Of a stretch of DNA of 64,000 nt, positions 26,627 through 36,252 are shown piece after piece. This DNA comes from Desulfuromonadales bacterium (lineage in GTDB: Bacteria; Desulfobacterota; Desulfuromonadia; Desulfuromonadales; JAGXHI01): contig JAGXHI010000068.1 in the NCBI GenBank assembly GCA_024636295.1, forward strand, positions 1-64,000, written 5' to 3'. The notes under the pieces were generated by a model. The model made no database searches, was not told the origin of the DNA, and was given only the letters and a program-made list of their open reading frames with translations. The position numbers and the translations under genes were made by a program. Every line of letters begins with the position of its first letter. Positions within the stretch are counted from its first letter, which is position 1.

Positions 26627-27916
26627 ATGACTGACGCGGAACTTGATTTCAGAATCGAACGGCTCGGTGAATGCCGCTTCCCGTCTCCCATGCAGGAGGC
26701 TCGCTTCATTGATGATGGAGAGCGCCTTCTTTACCATGATCGGTATCGGGATCTGCAGCCGTTTATCGAGGCGAACAGGGAGCCGCCGGCCATGGAGCTG
26801 GGCGGCCCCCGCGAGCGGGTATTTTTCGATCCGGCGACCATCTCCTGCGGCATCGTCACCTGCGGAGGCCTCTGCCCCGGCATCAACGACGTCATACGCG
26901 CCGTGGTCCTGAGCCTTTATCACCATTACGGAGTTCGGCGAGTCTACGGTTTCCGTTACGGCTACGAGGGGCTGGTCAAGCGCCATGGACACCTCCCCCT
27001 CGTCCTCAATCCCGAAATGGTGAATCAGATCAGCGAATCGGGAGGGACGATCCTCGCTTCCTCCCGTGGTCCCCAGGATCCGGCCGAGATGGTCGATTAT
27101 CTGGAAGAATTAGGCGTCGGCATCCTCTTCGCCATCGGTGGCGACGGCACCCTGAAGGGGGCTGCCGGGATCGCCGAAGAAGCGGCCCGTCGAGAAAGGC
27201 GGATCAGCGTCATCGGCATCCCCAAGACAATCGACAACGATATCAGCTTCATCCAGAAGACATTCGGATTCGAGACCGCCGTTGCCGAAGCTCACAGGGC
27301 CATCTACGCCGCTCACACTGAGGCGACCGGAGCTCGCAACGGTATCGGGCTGGTGAAGCTGATGGGGCGTGACTCCGGTTTTATTGCCGCCCACGCAGCC
27401 TTTATCGACAGCCAGGTGAATTTCTGCCTGGTGCCGGAGGCGCCTTTCACTCTCGAGGGTTTCTTTCGGAGCCTGGGTGAGAGGATGCGGAAGCGGGGTC
27501 ATGCGGTCATCGCGGTGGCCGAAGGCGCCGGACAGGAGCTGCTGACAGGATCGGCGGACCGCGATGCTTCGGGGAATGTCAAGCTCGGCGATATCGGCAT
27601 GTACTTGCGCGACGCCATCAGGAATCATTTCGCCGCCGCCGGGGTGAGGACCAACCTCAAGTATATCGATCCGAGCTACATCATTCGCAGTCAACCGGCC
27701 AATCCTCACGACTCGGCCCTCTGCCTGCTGCTTGGCCACAATGCCGTACATGCCGGCATGAGCGGTCGGACCGGCATGGTGGTGGGGCTGTGGAACAATC
27801 GGGTCACCCATGTCCCCATAAGTCTGGCGACCCGGCAGAGAAAAAAGATCGATCCCGAGGGTTGGCTCTGGAGCAGTGTTCTGGCGTCCACCGGCCAACC
27901 CCGGGAACTGCGCTGA
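26627..27916 (+). CDS. pfkA: 6-phosphofructokinase (ATP-type, plant/trypanosome-like group)
   Basis: The 429-residue enzyme has GGLCPGIND near 84, GGDGTLKGA near 170, PKTIDNDI near 199-206 and MGRDSGFIA near 246. Gly in GGDGT points to ATP as donor, while Lys in PKTIDND occurs both in pyrophosphate enzymes and in the ATP-dependent group III enzymes of plants and trypanosomes; the combination fits group III. It catalyses fructose 6-phosphate phosphorylation in glycolysis. TTGAGGAGG precedes the ATG. Pyrophosphate use cannot be fully excluded. Confidence 0.92.
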   Translation: MTDAELDFRIERLGECRFPSPMQEARFIDDGERLLYHDRYRDLQPFIEANREPPAMELGGPRERVFFDPATISCGIVTCGGLCPGINDVIRAVVLSLYHHYGVRRVYGFRYGYEGLVKRHGHLPLVLNPEMVNQISESGGTILASSRGPQDPAEMVDYLEELGVGILFAIGGDGTLKGAAGIAEEAARRERRISVIGIPKTIDNDISFIQKTFGFETAVAEAHRAIYAAHTEATGARNGIGLVKLMGRDSGFIAAHAAFIDSQVNFCLVPEAPFTLEGFFRSLGERMRKRGHAVIAVAEGAGQELLTGSADRDASGNVKLGDIGMYLRDAIRNHFAAAGVRTNLKYIDPSYIIRSQPANPHDSALCLLLGHNAVHAGMSGRTGMVVGLWNNRVTHVPISLATRQRKKIDPEGWLWSSVLASTGQPRELR

Positions 27917-27921
27917 GGTTC

Positions 27922-28485
27922 TCAGGATTCCATGAGCAGTATGGCGTCGGCCACTTCCTTGAGGCTCTTGCGCTTATCCATGGCGAGTTTCTGCATCCTG
28001 CGGTAGGCCTCGGGCTCGTTGAGCCCCTGTCGGATAAGGGCTCCCTTGGCTTTTTCGATCACTTTGCGCGTCTCCAGGGTCTCCTTGAGCTGCGCCACCT
28101 CGTCACGCAGGGTGGAAATCTCGACAAACTGGTGGATGGCCAGATCGACGGCAGGATAGAGCTGTTCGCCGCGAAAGGGCTTCACCACGTAACTCATGAT
28201 ACCGGCTAGTCTCGCCCGCTCTACCGTTTCGGCATCGGCCGTGCCGGTCAGCAGAACGATCGGCACCGGGTGATCTCTGCCTATTTTTTCAGCGGCTCGG
28301 ATTCCATCCATTATCGGCATGGAAACATCCATGACGATCAGCAGGGGCTTTAAACGCCTCGCCAGATCGACCGCCTCCCTGCCGTTCTCGGCTTCCAGGA
28401 TCTCTTCAAAACCATACCGGGCCAGGGTTTCCGCCACCTGGCGTCGAATCAACGGTTCGTCATCGACTACGAGTGCAGTTCTCAT
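27922..28485 (-). CDS. gnfR: ANTAR-domain response regulator (GnfR-like antiterminator)
   Basis: The 187-residue protein has a receiver domain (VVDDEPLIRR; Asp in LLIVMDVSMP; Lys in YVVKPFRG), a coiled stretch (LRDEVAQLKETLETRK) and an ANTAR RNA-binding domain (VIEKAKGALIRQGLNEPEAYRRMQKLAMDKRKSL). ANTAR regulators bind paired hexaloop hairpins and prevent termination. In Geobacter sulfurreducens the GnfK/GnfR pair controls nitrogen-fixation and glnB-amtB genes this way; gene order and domains here match. Start 28485 is preferred (GAGAGGG upstream); ATG 28509 lacks a ribosome site. It follows the porin gene after a terminator. Confidence 0.88.
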   Translation of the reverse strand: MRTALVVDDEPLIRRQVAETLARYGFEEILEAENGREAVDLARRLKPLLIVMDVSMPIMDGIRAAEKIGRDHPVPIVLLTGTADAETVERARLAGIMSYVVKPFRGEQLYPAVDLAIHQFVEISTLRDEVAQLKETLETRKVIEKAKGALIRQGLNEPEAYRRMQKLAMDKRKSLKEVADAILLMES

Positions 28486-28554
28486 CGGCAATACCCTCTC
28501 CGTTTGCATGGGGCGGTATCAGCGCCCTGTTGTCGCTCCGTTAAAGAATACTGC

Positions 28555-28591
28555 AAAAAAAAGGCCGCCGCCCTCGAACAGGGCGGCGGCA
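28555..28591 (-). terminator. Intrinsic terminator after the TorF-like porin gene
   Basis: A perfect 11-base stem (GCCGCCGCCCT 28564-28574 with AGGGCGGCGGC 28580-28590), followed on the minus strand by eight T (28555-28562). It separates the porin from the ANTAR regulator gene, which therefore probably has its own promoter. Confidence 0.92.
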
Positions 28592-28622
28592 TATCATCGA
28601 CAGGAGGCAAAGCTATCGACAA

Positions 28623-29351
28623 TCAAAAGGCAAAAGTAGCGGTCAGTCCGAAAACGGTTTCGCTGTCGATCGCTGATTTGGCGTCATCACTGATCGGGGC
28701 CGAATAGAGAAAAGAGGGGCTCACACTGAAATTTTCGTTGAGCGCGTAGTCGACTCCGAGACTCAGCTCGTAATTGTGCCAGTCGGAATAGTCCCCGACG
28801 GCATAGTCGCTGTTCTGGTTGTAGCTGACGGCTGCGCCGAGGCCGAGGCTCAGGCTATCGGAAAAATCGAAACCGTGGCCTATGGCGAATTGATAGAACA
28901 GACCGTCTTCGTCCGCCTTGTCGTAATCATAATAAACGGTCAGGGAAGGCTCGAGAATGGTCGAGAGGCCGATACCCAGGTAGAGTTCGTTGGTGTCCTC
29001 CAGCCCTTCGAGCTGATAGAAGATATTGCCCACGCTAAGGGAGACGAAATCGTTCAAATCGAAGGTATAATCGAGCACGATATCGGTTTCGGTGATTTCC
29101 CCACCCTTGAGACCGGCGCCCTCGTCACCACTCAGCTGAAGGTTGCTCCAGTAACTGACGGTGAAACCGTAGGCGGAAAGATCCACGCCACCCTGGGCGA
29201 CCGGTTCACCGCCGCTGAGATCGAACCCCCGCCAGAGATACTTGTTGAATACGCCGATGTAGGCGTCCCCTTCGACATTCACCGCCTGAGCGGGAACAAG
29301 GGTGGTGGCGACCAGGACAACTGCTGCCAGTGCGACAAAAAACTTCTTCAT
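28623..29351 (-). CDS. TorF-family outer-membrane protein
   Basis: The 242-residue protein has a clean signal peptide (ALAAVVLVATTLVPAQA) followed by alternating beta strands ending in Phe (LTATFAF), typical of outer-membrane barrels. The N-terminal YIGVFNKYLWRGFDLSGGEP motif places it in the TorF / TIGR02001 group of putative porins. Start 29351 has AAAAGGAG upstream. Its position directly after amtB suggests a role in nitrogen-compound uptake; the same pairing is common in Desulfuromonadales. Confidence 0.85.
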   Translation of the reverse strand: MKKFFVALAAVVLVATTLVPAQAVNVEGDAYIGVFNKYLWRGFDLSGGEPVAQGGVDLSAYGFTVSYWSNLQLSGDEGAGLKGGEITETDIVLDYTFDLNDFVSLSVGNIFYQLEGLEDTNELYLGIGLSTILEPSLTVYYDYDKADEDGLFYQFAIGHGFDFSDSLSLGLGAAVSYNQNSDYAVGDYSDWHNYELSLGVDYALNENFSVSPSFLYSAPISDDAKSAIDSETVFGLTATFAF

Positions 29352-29466
29352 CTTTCTTTTTCTCCTTTTCGAGGTTAGGGATTCCCAGGGGCGAAGACAT
29401 ACATCAGGTATGTCGAAGCCCTGAAAAAACGGGTTGAGGCCGAAGGTTGAACTTTTTGCTTCTTTA

Positions 29467-30852
29467 TCAGGATTGCTCCGCAGTTTTGGCGACACCGGCA
29501 ACCGCGGAAGACGTGCCATACCCGGAAATCGATACGCCGCTGCTGCCAAAATGAACGGTCTGGAAATCGGGGTACGCTTCCATGCCGATCTCGGAGACAT
29601 CCAGGCCGCGGTACTCGTCTTCCTCGCTGCAGCGGATCCCGACGGTGTATTTGAGCGCCAGCCACGCAGCCGAGGTGGCCACGATGACAAAGGCGGCGGT
29701 AGCGGCCACGCCGATGAACTGGGTGAGGAAACTCGCTTCGCTATTGGTAAAGGGGACGGCCATGGTTCCCCAGATGCCGCAGACGAGGTGGACCGAGAGA
29801 GCGCCGACCACGTCGTCGATCTTCAGCTTGTCGAAAAAGGGAACGGCGAGAACCACCAGCACGCCGCCGACGGCGCCGATCAGGGTCGCTGCTCCGAGAG
29901 ACGGGGTCGCCGGGCCGGCGGTGATGGAGACGAGACCCGCCAGGGCGCCGTTCAGGCCCATGGTGACATCCGCTTTTTTGTAGAGAAGCTGCACCATGAT
30001 CATCGCTGCGATCATCCCGCCGCAGGCGGCCATGTTGGTGTTGACCATGACATTGGACATCTCGATGGCGCTGGCGGCATTGCCCAGAGCGAGAACCGAA
30101 CCGCCGTTGAAGCCGTACCAACCCATCCAGAGAATGAAGGTGCCGATGGTGGCCAGCGGAATATTGGATCCTGGCATGGGATTGACCCGTCCGGACTTGC
30201 TGTACTTGCCCTTTCGGGCGCCGAGGATGAGGGCGCCGGTCAGGGCGGCCCAGCCGCCGACCGAGTGGACGATGGTCGACCCCGCATAATCGGCGAAGTT
30301 CATCTCGGAAAGCCAGCCTCCGCCCCAGCTCCAGGAGCCCTGAATCGGGTAGATGATGCCGGTGAGGATGGCGCAGAAGGCCAGGAAAGGCCAGAGCTTG
30401 ATCCGCTCGGCGACGCAGCCGGAGACTACCGAACAGGCGGCGCCGCAGAAGACCATCTGAAAGAACCAGTCGGAGGCGGCGGCATAACCGCCGGAATAGT
30501 CGCCGGCCAGGGCGGCGACGTCATTGGCGGACCACAAACCGAAGGAGCCAACGAATCCTCCGTCGACTCCCGAGTACATGAGATTGTAGCCGGACAGATA
30601 ATACAGGATGCCGGCGATTCCGAAAAGAGAGATGTTCTTCAGGCAGATGGTGGCCACGTTCTTCGAACGCACCAGCCCCGACTCGAGCATGCCGAATCCG
30701 GCCGCCATCCACATCACCAGGATGCCCATGACGAGGAAGGAGAAGGTGTTCAGGATATAGGAAATCTCCGAAACCGGAGCATCCTCGGCAAGAGCCAGGG
30801 AGGGCAGAGCCAGCATCAGCGCCGCCGATATGAGGAAAATGAACCTTTTCAT
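29467..30852 (-). CDS. amtB: Ammonium transporter AmtB
   Basis: The 461-residue protein has a signal peptide and about eleven membrane helices, with the family motifs WMAAGFGMLESGL, GGWAALTGALILGARKG and DDVVGALSVHLVCGIWGT (pore histidine). It imports ammonium/ammonia and is inhibited by the PII protein encoded just upstream. ACAAGGAGG precedes the ATG. The C-terminal tail after the last helix is longer than in E. coli and rich in Ser and Gly. Confidence 0.96.
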   Translation of the reverse strand: MKRFIFLISAALMLALPSLALAEDAPVSEISYILNTFSFLVMGILVMWMAAGFGMLESGLVRSKNVATICLKNISLFGIAGILYYLSGYNLMYSGVDGGFVGSFGLWSANDVAALAGDYSGGYAAASDWFFQMVFCGAACSVVSGCVAERIKLWPFLAFCAILTGIIYPIQGSWSWGGGWLSEMNFADYAGSTIVHSVGGWAALTGALILGARKGKYSKSGRVNPMPGSNIPLATIGTFILWMGWYGFNGGSVLALGNAASAIEMSNVMVNTNMAACGGMIAAMIMVQLLYKKADVTMGLNGALAGLVSITAGPATPSLGAATLIGAVGGVLVVLAVPFFDKLKIDDVVGALSVHLVCGIWGTMAVPFTNSEASFLTQFIGVAATAAFVIVATSAAWLALKYTVGIRCSEEDEYRGLDVSEIGMEAYPDFQTVHFGSSGVSISGYGTSSAVAGVAKTAEQS

Positions 30853-30891
30853 GTGATGTCCTCCTTGTTTTTAATTGTGAGTTTGGATCGA

Positions 30892-31409
<518 letters not shown>

Positions 31410-31438
31410 GAACTGTCGATGGAACTGTCGATACAAAT

Positions 31439-31455
31439 AGCACGGCGCGTGCCAA
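31439..31455 (-). promoter_or_regulatory. Sigma-54-type promoter for glnB-amtB
   Basis: On the minus strand TTGGCACG is followed after four bases by GTGCT, matching the -24/-12 consensus TGGCACG-N4-TTGC with one mismatch and correct GG-to-GC spacing. It lies about 210 bases upstream of glnB, as expected for nitrogen-limited expression. Confidence 0.78.
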
Positions 31456-31516
31456 AATTGTTTTTTCTTCTATTTCATTACGTTACATCAAATGAGAAGT
31501 CGGATCTGCCTGTTTT

Positions 31517-33133
31517 TTATTCAGAATAGAGGGAGGATGGCGATTCTGCAAGCATCTCGCCGCGAGGCAGCAGCACGCGGAAAATCGTCCCTCGGCCCTT
31601 TTTCGATTCGAGGAGCAGCCCTCCTCCATGTTCTGCAACAATGATCCTGTGGCAGATGTAGAGCCCGAGGCCGGTTCCCTCTCCTTCTTTTTTGGTCGAG
31701 AAGAAAGGCTCGAAAACCCGTTCGCGCAGTGCCGGAGGAATCCCCGGCCCCGTGTCATCGATCACTGCCTCGATATCGCCGGACGCCGAGAGGGCGGTCG
31801 CAACCAGCAGTTCGTCCCCTTCTCCCATCGCCTGACAGGCATTGAGGATCAGGTTGATGAAAACCTGCTTGAGCTTGTCGGGATCGGCCTGCACCAGGGG
31901 CAGGTCACCAAAGGATTCCCGCAGCCGGATGCCGCTGCGGGTCACTTCGAAACGCACCAGGCGAAGCACGTCTCGCAATACCTCATTGAGGTTGACCCAC
32001 CGTTTGACGGCCTCACGCGGGCGGGAGAAAGAGAGAAGACTCCCGGTCAGGGACTTGAGCCGTTCGGTCTCCCCGGTGATGCGCTCGAGCAGTTCCTGCT
32101 GAAAGCTCGAGAGGTTTTCCTCCCGCTGCAGCAGCTCGGCGCCATAGGCGATTACCGCCAGCGGATTATTGATTTCATGGGCGATGCCCGCCGATAAACG
32201 GCCGACCTCCACCAGCTTTTCCGACTGGATGATCTGGTCGAGCAGGCGACGGAATTCGGTCACGTCCTCGACGATCACCACCACGCCGATGGTGTTTTCG
32301 CCCTCCTTGAGAGGAGCCAGTCGCCGTTTCTGAAAGCGCAACTCCCCCTTTGCATCCCGATGAGCCAGGCGGAACCTTTCCGCCCGGCCGGTCTCCAGCA
32401 CTCTGCCGATGCGGACGGCAAAGCCCTCCCGTTCCAGGCCCGGGAAGAGTTCAAACAGGTGTTTTCCGATCACCTCATCCCGGGACATGCCGCTCATGGT
32501 TTCGATCCGTTCGTTCCACGAGGTGATCCGCATTCCGTCATCGATGGTGTAGATGCCCAGATTAACGCTCTTGAGAATCCGGTTGTTGAACTGATGCAGC
32601 TGCTGATAGCGAGCGGAGACGCTTCGCAGATCGTCATAAAGGCGGGCATTTTCGAGAGCGATGGCGGCCTGTCCGGCCATGGTCATCAAAGGAGCGATAT
32701 CCCCCTCGTCAAAAGCATCAGGGAGAGGACTCTCGACATTGAACACGCCGACCACTTTGTCCCGCGCCACCAGCGGGACCGCCAGTTCGCTGCGCGCATC
32801 GTGAATGCCAGGCACATAATCGGGCAGGGCCCCCAGGTTGGTTATCAGGATCGGTTTTCCGGATGCCGCCACCCGTCCCATGACTCCCTGTCCAACCCGG
32901 ATTTCCTGCCGGGAGGCTTCTTCCGAATATCCGTAGGCGGCTGCGGTGACCAGAAACTGGCGGTCGGCGTCGAGCAGTCGGATCATGGCGTTATCGAAAT
33001 GAAAAACATCCTGTGAAATTCTTAAGATGCGATTCAGCAGCTCCTCGATCTGGACGGTCGAGGCGAGTTCCTGCCCGATATCGATGAGCGCCTGAAGCAG
33101 TTTTTCATGCTGTTCGTGCGATCGTAGCGCCAT
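31517..33133 (-). CDS. gnfK: Soluble GAF-PAS sensor histidine kinase (GnfK-like)
   Basis: The 538-residue protein has no membrane segments. A GAF domain occupies about 10-165, a PAS domain about 180-300, then HisKA with His in GIAHEINNPLAVIAYG and an ATPase domain (NLILNACQAMGEGD, DDTGPGIP, GTGLGLYICHRII). It lies upstream of glnB-amtB and close to the ANTAR regulator, the arrangement of the Geobacter GnfK/GnfR nitrogen system, so it is the probable phosphodonor of that regulator. AAGGAGCAGG precedes the ATG. Confidence 0.88.
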   Translation of the reverse strand: MALRSHEQHEKLLQALIDIGQELASTVQIEELLNRILRISQDVFHFDNAMIRLLDADRQFLVTAAAYGYSEEASRQEIRVGQGVMGRVAASGKPILITNLGALPDYVPGIHDARSELAVPLVARDKVVGVFNVESPLPDAFDEGDIAPLMTMAGQAAIALENARLYDDLRSVSARYQQLHQFNNRILKSVNLGIYTIDDGMRITSWNERIETMSGMSRDEVIGKHLFELFPGLEREGFAVRIGRVLETGRAERFRLAHRDAKGELRFQKRRLAPLKEGENTIGVVVIVEDVTEFRRLLDQIIQSEKLVEVGRLSAGIAHEINNPLAVIAYGAELLQREENLSSFQQELLERITGETERLKSLTGSLLSFSRPREAVKRWVNLNEVLRDVLRLVRFEVTRSGIRLRESFGDLPLVQADPDKLKQVFINLILNACQAMGEGDELLVATALSASGDIEAVIDDTGPGIPPALRERVFEPFFSTKKEGEGTGLGLYICHRIIVAEHGGGLLLESKKGRGTIFRVLLPRGEMLAESPSSLYSE

Positions 33134-33339
33134 GCCTGCTCCTTGGTACGTCTCAGCTCCAGGGGAAAATCCAGCTTCTTCCCCCGTGCCTTCTATTAGG
33201 CATAAGGCGTGCCAGATCCCGATCGCCCTTAATGGAGGGAATCTGCCATGGAAGAGGCCGTCGCGTTGCCGCTATCTTGATCACCGGTAGGCGCCGTTGT
33301 GCAAAAATTGGGCAGAAAAGATCGGGACCATGCGGTAAG

Positions 33340-33375
33340 ATCCCGTCCGTTGACCTTGATTTCGTAAACAGCCCG
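33340..33375 (-). pseudogene. Possible fragment of a DUF3820 gene
   Basis: The minus strand encodes AVYEIKVNG followed by unrelated residues. The same nine residues end the DUF3820 gene at 24238-24462, and about 25 of 30 surrounding bases agree. The rest of the domain is missing. It sits in the 311-base gap between the gnfK-like gene and the ABC transporter, where nothing else is recognised. It may be a decayed paralogue. Confidence 0.35.
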
Positions 33376-33444
33376 TTGCCCTGCCCGCCAGCATCCCTGT
33401 AAAAATGTTATGATTAAAATCTTGTTGAACCAGAATGGACAGGA

Positions 33445-35292
33445 TTGCTCTTGAAACACCCGGCCCTCCCCACAGATGCCAACCCACCGTCTCGACATTT
33501 TCTCGATGTCTTCCGCTACAGCCGCCGTGCTCTGGAACTGGTGTGGACGACCAGCCGGCGACTGGCGATTATATTCGCCGTATTGACCCTGGTGGCCGGG
33601 GTGCTGCCAGCCGCGGTGGCCTGGATCGGGAAGTTGATCGTGGATGGCGTGGTCGCGGCCATGGGACAGCACCAGCAGACCGGCAGCGCCGATATCACCT
33701 TCGTGATGCTGTTTGTCGCCGCCGAGGCGGGGGTGGTGGGGCTGCTGGCGGGCACGCAGCGCGGCATCTCGACCTGCCAGGCGCTGCTGCGGGCTTTGAT
33801 GGGGCAGCGCATCAACATGATGATCCTGGAAAAGGCGCTGACCCTCAAGCTCTCCCACTTCGAGGACTCGGAATTCTATGACAAGCTGACCCGCGCCCGG
33901 CGGGAAGCCTCGACCCGACCTTTGAGCCTGGTGACGCGCACCTTCGGGCTGGTGCAGAATGGGATCTCCCTGGTCAGCTACGGGGTGCTGCTGGTGCAGT
34001 TCTCCCCCTGGACGGTGCTGATCCTGGTGGTCGGCGGCATTCCGGAGTTTCTCGCCGAGGCGAAATTTTCCGGGGACAAGTTCCGCCTGTTCCGCTGGCG
34101 CTCGCCGGATACCCGCATGCAGATGTACCTGGAGACGGTTCTGGCGCGGGAGGACTACGCCAAAGAGGTCAAGCTGTTTCGCCTCGGGCCCAAGCTTCTC
34201 GAGCGCTACCGGGGGATTTTCGACAAGCTCTATACTGAGGATCGCAAATTGACCCTGCGCCGCGACAGCTGGGGCTTCGTGCTTGGGCTGCTCGGCACCG
34301 CCGCCTTCTATTTCGCCTACGCCTGGATCGCCCTTTCGGCCATTCGCGGGTTGATCAGCCTGGGCCAGATGACCATGTACCTGATGCTGTTCAAGCAGGG
34401 GCAGTCGGCGGTATCGGCCAGCCTGTCGGCGATCAGCGGCATGTACGAGGACAACCTCTACCTCTCCAACCTGTACGAGTACCTCGAGCAGCCGGTGCCG
34501 GCCGCAAAGGGGCGGCTTCTGCAGGGCCCGCGGCCGGGAGACGGCGTGCGCTTCGAGCAGGTCACCTTCCGCTACCCCGACAGCGAAGAGCCGGCCCTGC
34601 AGCAGGTGAGCCTTCACCTCAAGCCGGGCGAGAGCCTGGCGCTTGTCGGCGAGAACGGTTCGGGCAAAACCACCCTGATCAAGCTGCTGACCCGGCTCTA
34701 CCGACCCGACGAAGGGCGCATCCTGCTCGATGGTCTGGACCTGCGGCAGTGGGATACCGACGCCCTGCGCCAGCGCATCGGCGTCATCTTTCAGGATTTC
34801 GGCCGCTATCAGTTTTTGGTGGGAGAGAACATTGGGGCCGGGGACATCGGCCACTTTGAGGACCGGCAGCGTTGGGAGCGGGCCGCCGAGATGGGAATGG
34901 CGAAGGAGTTCATCGACAAACTGCCGCAGCGGTACGAAACCCAGCTCGGCAAATGGTTCAAGGGCGGCCGCGAACTCTCCGGCGGTCAGTGGCAGAAAAT
35001 CGCTCTGGCCCGCGCCTTCATGCGCGCCCGGGCCGACCTGCTGGTGCTGGATGAGCCGACCGCCACCATGGATGCCGCCGCCGAGGCCACGATATTCGAG
35101 CACTTTCGCGAGCTGAGCCGAGGCAAGATGACCATTCTGATTTCGCACCGCTTCTCCACCGTGCGCATGGCCGACAAGATCGTCGTCCTCGACAAGGGGC
35201 GCATCGTCGAGCAGGGCAGCCACGAGCAGCTCATGATAAGGGGGGGGCAATATGCCTATCTGTTTTCGCTTCAGGCGGAGGGGTACCGCTAG
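33445..35292 (+). CDS. ABC exporter, fused membrane and ATPase domains
   Basis: The 615-residue half-transporter has an N-terminal six-helix membrane domain (about 1-335) and an ATPase domain (about 365-610) with Walker A GENGSGKTTL near 403, signature LSGGQWQKIALARAF, Walker B LLVLDEPTATMD and the H-loop ISHRFSTVR. It resembles peptide/lipid exporters of the MsbA/bacteriocin type; the substrate is unknown and it would act as a homodimer. The start is uncertain: TTG 33445 opens the frame and TTG 33451 is close; no ATG fits. It stands alone. Confidence 0.9.
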   Translation: MLLKHPALPTDANPPSRHFLDVFRYSRRALELVWTTSRRLAIIFAVLTLVAGVLPAAVAWIGKLIVDGVVAAMGQHQQTGSADITFVMLFVAAEAGVVGLLAGTQRGISTCQALLRALMGQRINMMILEKALTLKLSHFEDSEFYDKLTRARREASTRPLSLVTRTFGLVQNGISLVSYGVLLVQFSPWTVLILVVGGIPEFLAEAKFSGDKFRLFRWRSPDTRMQMYLETVLAREDYAKEVKLFRLGPKLLERYRGIFDKLYTEDRKLTLRRDSWGFVLGLLGTAAFYFAYAWIALSAIRGLISLGQMTMYLMLFKQGQSAVSASLSAISGMYEDNLYLSNLYEYLEQPVPAAKGRLLQGPRPGDGVRFEQVTFRYPDSEEPALQQVSLHLKPGESLALVGENGSGKTTLIKLLTRLYRPDEGRILLDGLDLRQWDTDALRQRIGVIFQDFGRYQFLVGENIGAGDIGHFEDRQRWERAAEMGMAKEFIDKLPQRYETQLGKWFKGGRELSGGQWQKIALARAFMRARADLLVLDEPTATMDAAAEATIFEHFRELSRGKMTILISHRFSTVRMADKIVVLDKGRIVEQGSHEQLMIRGGQYAYLFSLQAEGYR

Positions 35293-35426
35293 ATTGAGGG
35301 TGAGCGGCCCTTCCTTCCGGGAATTCCGGACCCGGATATTGACAGTAAGTCCCGATTGATTCATTCTGGGCGGGTTCCAGCGCGTTTCTGTGCGCGCCTG
35401 CCGATCCTCTTCGGGAGAGTTCCGCC

Positions 35427-36239
35427 ATGTTCATCTGGGATGTCGATCCCGTCCTGGTGCACCTCGGACCGGTATCGATCCGCTATTACGGCGTCTTTTT
35501 TCTGGCCGGGGTGCTCGGCGCCTGCGGCATTTTTCTCTGGCAATGGCGCCGGGGCGGCCGTTCGGTGGAATCGGGAAAGGTCGTGGTGCTCCTCATTCTG
35601 CTGGGGCTCATCCTGGGAGCGCGGCTCGGCGAGCTGCTCTTCTACCAGACCCAGCGTTTCCTGGCCGATCCGCTCGGGACTCTTTTTGCGTGGGAGGGCG
35701 GACTCTCGAGCCATGGGGCCGCGATCGGCATGATGATCGCCATGGTCCTCTTCAGTCTCCGGTCCCGCATCCCCCTATGGGAGGTTCTTGACCGGCTGGC
35801 CATGCCGATCATGCTGGTCGCCGCCTGTGTGCGCATCGGCAACTTTTTTAACAGCGAGATCGTGGGCCGGATCACCCACATTCCCTGGGGGGTCAAACTC
35901 CCCCGGCACGACCTCGGGCTTCCCATCGATCAGGTCCCCCTGCGACATCCCACCCAACTTTACGAGGTCGCGCTCGGGCTCGGGGTTTTGTTCCTTCTCT
36001 GGTGGGCCGACCGCCGGGCGGGAAAAGAGGATCGCCCCCAGGGGCTGCTCTTTTCGTTGATGCTGGTTTTTTATTTTTCGGGGCGCTTCGGCGTCGAGTT
36101 CCTGAAGGAATTCCAGACCCTCGATCCGGCACGCCACGGCCTGACCATGGGGCAGCATCTCTCCATCCCCTTTTTGCTTCTCGGGGCAGTCGGCCTTCTT
36201 CGCCTACGGGCAGCCCGGCGGGTCGCCCCGCAACGCTGA
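35427..36239 (+). CDS. lgt: Prolipoprotein diacylglyceryl transferase
   Basis: The 270-residue inner-membrane enzyme has about seven helices, the Lgt signature GLSSHGAAIG (His near residue 96) and RIGNFFNSEIVG with the catalytic-region Arg and Asn, plus RHPTQLYEV. It transfers diacylglycerol to the lipobox cysteine of prelipoproteins, the first step of lipoprotein maturation; this window alone encodes about eight lipoproteins. The ATG follows GGGAGAG. The dehydratase-activator gene begins 13 bases after its stop. Confidence 0.94.
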   Translation: MFIWDVDPVLVHLGPVSIRYYGVFFLAGVLGACGIFLWQWRRGGRSVESGKVVVLLILLGLILGARLGELLFYQTQRFLADPLGTLFAWEGGLSSHGAAIGMMIAMVLFSLRSRIPLWEVLDRLAMPIMLVAACVRIGNFFNSEIVGRITHIPWGVKLPRHDLGLPIDQVPLRHPTQLYEVALGLGVLFLLWWADRRAGKEDRPQGLLFSLMLVFYFSGRFGVEFLKEFQTLDPARHGLTMGQHLSIPFLLLGAVGLLRLRAARRVAPQR

Positions 36240-36252
36240 GACGCATCGAATC

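Noticed and set aside
33229-35364. Very long open frame antisense to the ABC exporter
   Set aside because: It mirrors a GC-rich gene whose plus-strand translation has all ABC motifs; the antisense product has no recognisable domain and no ribosome site.
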